A stretch of DNA of 8,810 bases from Pseudomonadales bacterium (GTDB lineage Bacteria; Pseudomonadota; Gammaproteobacteria; Pseudomonadales; DT-91). Below, piece by piece: positions 5,280 to 8,810 of this stretch (positions are counted from its first letter, which is position 1; every line of letters starts with the position of its first letter). Where the stretch lies: the NCBI GenBank assembly GCA_013215025.1, contig JABSRR010000005.1, forward strand, positions 1-8,810, given 5' to 3'. Position numbers and translations under genes: made by a program. The notes beneath the pieces are model-generated. The model had not been told where the DNA came from, did no database searches, and saw only the letters and a program-made list of their open reading frames with translations.

Positions 5280-7298
5280 TTATACTGCCTGTTCAATTAA
5301 TGTCGGCAAATTAGAAAAGCGCTGAGTTTTTTGCATAATGCACTGCATCAATGCTGCCTGATCAGCCAAACAATAAAAGCGTTGTTTAGCACGAGTGACA
5401 GCGGTATAAAACAGCTCACGATTTAATAATGGTGATTCAGCCTCAGCTAACCAAAGCGCAACTTCTTGATACTCAGAACCCTGACTTTTATGAACGGTTA
5501 TCACATGCGCTGCCTGCCATCCTTGTATTTCAGCTGGTTGGAACGATACTAAGTCTGCGCCAGGTTCAACACTATCACGTTGAAAATAAAAGCGTAGCTG
5601 CTGTTGCCCTGTTTTAGGATGGGTATCTTGCCAAGCAATACCTATATCGCCATTAAATAAGCCCTGCTGATATAGATTGCGCTCGATAATAACCGGCATT
5701 CCATGATAAATAGCCTGTTCATTTACATAGGCAATATCGCTACTGGCAATATTCAGCCCCGACAGGATATCTTGCTGAATACTTTGCAATGAATTTTCGC
5801 CGCTTCGACTTACTGCCAATAGTTGAAAATCCGGCAACTTTGTAAAGGCATCTAACACTGAGTGTTGCTTGCGCAAGGTTTTTGCGTGGTTAATTGCTAA
5901 GCTTAAAAACGCTTGCTGCTGATAAAAATCAGCCTTATAAAAAAATTGTACCGCCTGATCAGCCAGCTGATCTGATGGTTGACGCAAATACATAGCTAAC
6001 ACTGCATCTACATTGCCCTGAAGACTTGAAGCCGCTAATAAGCCAACACCTTGATTGGGGTCAAATCGATAACTCTTGCGCAAAACGCTTATATTATCGA
6101 TAAATGCTGCATCTTTATGTGGCGCGGCAGCAAATGCTGGCGCTAAACCAAGCTGCTTTGCTCGCGATTCACTAAAGTAATCCAAACATAAAGGCTGACA
6201 AAGATCTGACAATACAGAGCCTGACTGAACCGACGCTAGCTGTTGAGGATCGCCCAGTAATATCACACGGCATTGATCATCAACAGCACGCATTAACTTG
6301 TAAAACATCGATACATCAATCATCGATACCTCATCAATAATAATGCAGTTGTACGGTAATTTATTAGCATGATGAAATTGAAACTGCTGTGTTGCCTCAT
6401 GCCACGCTAGCAGGCGATGCAGGGTTAATGCCTTATCCGGTAAAGCCTGCTCAATAAATGCGTTAAGCGAACGACTGCAGCCTTCAAGTCGAGTATGGAT
6501 ATTCGTCAACAGCGCGCTGTGTAAACGTGCTGCCGCCTTGCCTGTTGGTGCAGCAAACGCAAGCTGCAATGGTGTGCCTTGTTTAAAATACTGATCGGAC
6601 AAGGCCACGACGAGTTGTGACACTGTGGTCGTTTTACCCGTGCCTGGTCCACCAACAATAAAGCTAAGCTGGTTCATCAGGCTATTCGCAATGGCGATTT
6701 TTTGCCAATCAATCATTGCTGTATCAGCATGATTCACATGGCTTATCGATTCAGTAAGCTGAGCTTCACAACGCCTTTGCGCGAAAGCCATTAGACGCGT
6801 TGCTAAGGCATATTCAATATACGCATATTTTGACAAATATAAGACCGCATCCTGCAATACCATGACCGCGGATGTTGCTTGAATAACTTTAAGGCTTTGC
6901 TCAAGACTTGAAGTGGTTTCTAAACTTAGTACCAGTGCAAACGATTGTAATTTTTCCTGCCATATTTCAAGCTTGGGAAACACATAGCTAACTGCCAGTG
7001 CTTGCAATGCCGGCTTATTGGCGAAGTGCGACAAATCTACAGCGCTGTGACCTGCTTGCATGCACTGACCTAATAAAATAATACTATAAAACAGCAGACT
7101 CTCGTCTTCTGGGACAGTACTCTGCCCGCTGCCGGTTTCAGCCGTTGCTTTCGTCTTTGCTGTAGCTTTAGGGTTTGCTGAAGCTTTAGAGTTAGCTGAA
7201 GCTCTAGGATAGGCATGACCAAAGGTTTTTTTATGACAATACTTTGCCAATTGAAAATACGCTGGGCCTGCTTTGAATAAAGAATGGTATTCTGACAT
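5280..7298 (-). CDS. recD: RecBCD exonuclease V subunit RecD (5'-3' DNA helicase)
   Basis: Superfamily 1B helicase subunit of RecBCD, tracking the 5'-ended strand during double-strand-break processing, Chi-regulated resection and degradation of foreign linear DNA. Helicase motifs appear in order: Walker A GGPGTGKT (residues 216-223), APTGKAAARL (250-259), Walker B IIDEVSMID (320-328), LLGDPQQLASV (347-357), SYRF (409-412), VHKSQGSEY (602-610) and YTAVTRAK (631-638). The protein has 672 aa against about 608 in E. coli, and Walker A lies roughly 45 residues later than there. Much of the excess is in the N-terminal domain, which in the E. coli complex contacts RecB, and includes a hexapeptide repeat (residues 33-56). 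The ATG is preceded by AGG at a 7-nt spacing and comes 12 nt after the recB stop, so the two genes are surely cotranscribed and probably translationally linked. Confidence 0.96.
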   Translation of the reverse strand: MSEYHSLFKAGPAYFQLAKYCHKKTFGHAYPRASANSKASANPKATAKTKATAETGSGQSTVPEDESLLFYSIILLGQCMQAGHSAVDLSHFANKPALQALAVSYVFPKLEIWQEKLQSFALVLSLETTSSLEQSLKVIQATSAVMVLQDAVLYLSKYAYIEYALATRLMAFAQRRCEAQLTESISHVNHADTAMIDWQKIAIANSLMNQLSFIVGGPGTGKTTTVSQLVVALSDQYFKQGTPLQLAFAAPTGKAAARLHSALLTNIHTRLEGCSRSLNAFIEQALPDKALTLHRLLAWHEATQQFQFHHANKLPYNCIIIDEVSMIDVSMFYKLMRAVDDQCRVILLGDPQQLASVQSGSVLSDLCQPLCLDYFSESRAKQLGLAPAFAAAPHKDAAFIDNISVLRKSYRFDPNQGVGLLAASSLQGNVDAVLAMYLRQPSDQLADQAVQFFYKADFYQQQAFLSLAINHAKTLRKQHSVLDAFTKLPDFQLLAVSRSGENSLQSIQQDILSGLNIASSDIAYVNEQAIYHGMPVIIERNLYQQGLFNGDIGIAWQDTHPKTGQQQLRFYFQRDSVEPGADLVSFQPAEIQGWQAAHVITVHKSQGSEYQEVALWLAEAESPLLNRELFYTAVTRAKQRFYCLADQAALMQCIMQKTQRFSNLPTLIEQAV
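7131..7202 (-). repeat. recD: 18-bp tandem repeat inside recD encoding hexapeptides
   Basis: Four in-frame 18-bp units encode ASANSK, ASANPK, ATAKTK and ATAETG (RecD residues 33-56). The first two units are closest in DNA sequence; the last is the most diverged. The segment is Ala/Lys/Thr-rich, followed by Gly/Ser/Glu residues up to about 67, and looks like a flexible linker inserted near the start of the N-terminal domain. An 18-bp period keeps frame whatever the copy number. Confidence 0.8.
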
Positions 7299-7310
7299 GA
7301 TAAAACCTAG

Positions 7311-8810
7311 CTACACGCCGCGATGAGTATTTGATCTGGGTGAATTAACCACATCTGCCAAAGCGCCGGATTCAAACATAGCATCAAGACGCTTAATCAC
7401 CGCTTTGTCTGGCTTGGCAAAATAAACACCCTCTGGACCATCACGGTTTATGCCACGCAAAAACAGATAATATACGCCACCAAAGTGTTGATCGTAATCA
7501 TAATCAGCTAGGCGTCGCTGCAACAATCGATGCAGCGCTAAGCTATAAATCAAATACTGTAAGTCATAGTCATGTGACAACATCGCCTCATGCATAGCAG
7601 CTTGATTGTAATCACTGATACTAAAGCCTAAATGATTAGACTTATAATCAAGCACAAAGTATTGGCCGTTTACCGCAAAAGACAAATCAATAAAGCCTTT
7701 AAAGTAGCCGTTTATATTCTGCAAACTGGCAACTGCCTCACCGCCGCGGTACTGAGATAACAATTGCGCAATTTTTTCTCCTTCTATGGGCTTTGCCATT
7801 AAATGAAAGCCCATTTCTTTTTTTAGCTCAAATGAACTTATATCGGCTAAACAAAAGCTCTGCTCAGGCTGTTCATGAGGCATTGGCTTATTAAGAATGA
7901 TAGAAACCATCTGCATTAAACAGTCAGACCATTGATCCGATATTTGAAAGCGCTGCAGCAGTTTTGGCATCTCAATTAGCAAATCGGCTTCAGCCTGTTG
8001 AAAATCAATATTTTCAAATAGTAAATGCAAAAAATTTCCCGCATGCGCGCCTCTAGGAAAATGAAAGATTGATGCAAATTTTTCTTGTTCAGAGAGCTCG
8101 CTTTCAGTTTGCGCCATTGTCAGTTCATTGAATGCTGCGACTGGATTTAACTCATCATAGGCAGACTGCGCTTCAAGTTGCTGCATCGTCATATCCGCAT
8201 CGGCCGCTTGCGCAGTTGACAAGCCATCCGAATGGTAAACGCTATGCGAAGGCATCATTAACGCCGAGTAACTGCGCGCCACATAGTCAAGCGAATGTTT
8301 GCGTTGTAAATCGGCTAATACTAATGTATCGATGGCGTTAGAATCTTGAATTGACTGATTAGCGTTGATCACAGGGTTAATATCACAGCTATCTAGCTGA
8401 TTCAGCAATTGATTAAACGTCTCTAAACACAGGTTTTTATCAGCCTTGGCGCCTGCCAAAGGGCTTTGTTCATGATTCGCTAATACATGCCACAAGGCTG
8501 ATTTATCGACTTTATTTTGTGGTAACCAGCAAATATTGAGATGATATTTAGCGCGTGTAAAGGCGACATAAAGCAGCCGAACATCCTCTGCCAGTTGCTC
8601 CATGATTAACTGTGCTTTATCTTGCTCGCTTGCCCTCCAGCTAATCGTATAAGCCTGCTCAACTTTGCTATAAACTTTTTTAAAGCCAGCACGTAAGTCA
8701 TCGCCAGAAGAGATAAAGGGACAGCAAACTAAGGGATACTCTAAACCCTTCGAGCCATGAATCGTCACTATCTCAACCAAATTGGCTTCTGACTCTAAAC
8801 GCAACTTCCG
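7311..8810 (-). CDS. recB: RecBCD exonuclease V subunit RecB, C-terminal part (5' end outside window)
   Basis: Helicase-nuclease subunit of RecBCD (3'-5' UvrD-type helicase plus nuclease domain). The frame runs off the window end, so the start and helicase motifs I-IV are missing; the TTG at 8804 is an internal leucine codon, not a start. About 499 residues are visible. Counting from that TTG: helicase motif V region VTIHGSKGLEYP (13-24), motif VI LLYVAFTRAKYH (77-88), a variable linker (about 100-240), then the nuclease domain. The nuclease residues are His260 (NFLHLLFE), Asp373 (GFIDLSF), Asp386 and Lys388 (LDYKSN), corresponding to the E. coli catalytic set H956, D1067, D1080 and K1082. 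YDLQYLIYSLALHR and FGGVYYLFLRG near the end are typical. The nuclease looks intact. Motif V has Gly where E. coli RecB, from memory, has Lys (IHKSKG). recD follows after 12 nt. Confidence 0.95.
   Translation of the reverse strand, partial: RKLRLESEANLVEIVTIHGSKGLEYPLVCCPFISSGDDLRAGFKKVYSKVEQAYTISWRASEQDKAQLIMEQLAEDVRLLYVAFTRAKYHLNICWLPQNKVDKSALWHVLANHEQSPLAGAKADKNLCLETFNQLLNQLDSCDINPVINANQSIQDSNAIDTLVLADLQRKHSLDYVARSYSALMMPSHSVYHSDGLSTAQAADADMTMQQLEAQSAYDELNPVAAFNELTMAQTESELSEQEKFASIFHFPRGAHAGNFLHLLFENIDFQQAEADLLIEMPKLLQRFQISDQWSDCLMQMVSIILNKPMPHEQPEQSFCLADISSFELKKEMGFHLMAKPIEGEKIAQLLSQYRGGEAVASLQNINGYFKGFIDLSFAVNGQYFVLDYKSNHLGFSISDYNQAAMHEAMLSHDYDLQYLIYSLALHRLLQRRLADYDYDQHFGGVYYLFLRGINRDGPEGVYFAKPDKAVIKRLDAMFESGALADVVNSPRSNTHRGV

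Noticed and set aside
8802..8804. TTG at 8804 as the start of a separate 497-aa protein
   Set aside because: The frame continues to the window edge and the sequence around it is the interior of RecB just before helicase motif V.

Overview
The window looks like an ordinary chromosomal segment of a moderately AT-rich gammaproteobacterium, probably marine. The evidence is a RecB-RecD pair of the E. coli RecBCD type, a RimO close to the proteobacterial form, and an RsmE-family protein that matches, from memory, a second RsmE-like protein of Pseudomonas relatives. No phage, transposase, CRISPR, tRNA or rRNA gene is visible.

Layout. Positions 1-209 are non-coding, with a short array of 17-bp tandem repeats and a possible terminator. 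A 128-aa protein of unknown function is on the minus strand (210-596). A non-coding gap follows, and its right half (853-922) holds three back-to-back inverted repeats, the last with a T-run on the minus strand. These lie just downstream of metY (974-2245, minus), the O-acetylhomoserine sulfhydrylase. A 137-bp divergent promoter region separates metY from rimO (2383-3720, plus), the ribosomal protein S12 methylthiotransferase, followed by an rsmE-family 16S rRNA methyltransferase gene (3809-4540, plus). A 739-bp gap (4541-5279) separates rsmE from the convergent recD. It is not empty: it contains a 39-codon hydrophobic ORF with a good Shine-Dalgarno sequence, a plausible promoter and an operator-like inverted repeat, then a possible terminator and a second 17-bp tandem array rich in CTAG. 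recD (5280-7298) and the 3' part of recB (7311 to beyond the window end) form a minus-strand operon with a 12-nt gap.

How the genes relate. metY makes homocysteine, the precursor of methionine and S-adenosylmethionine. RimO and RsmE both use S-adenosylmethionine to modify the ribosome: protein S12 and 16S rRNA in the small subunit. This metabolic link is real, but metY is divergent and nothing here shows shared regulation. RecB and RecD are two subunits of the double-strand-break repair nuclease-helicase. The least explained items are the hairpin cluster after metY, the small membrane ORF with its regulatory region, the two 17-bp arrays, and a hexapeptide repeat inserted near the N-terminus of RecD. 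None amounts to a demonstrated new system; all are sequence-level observations.
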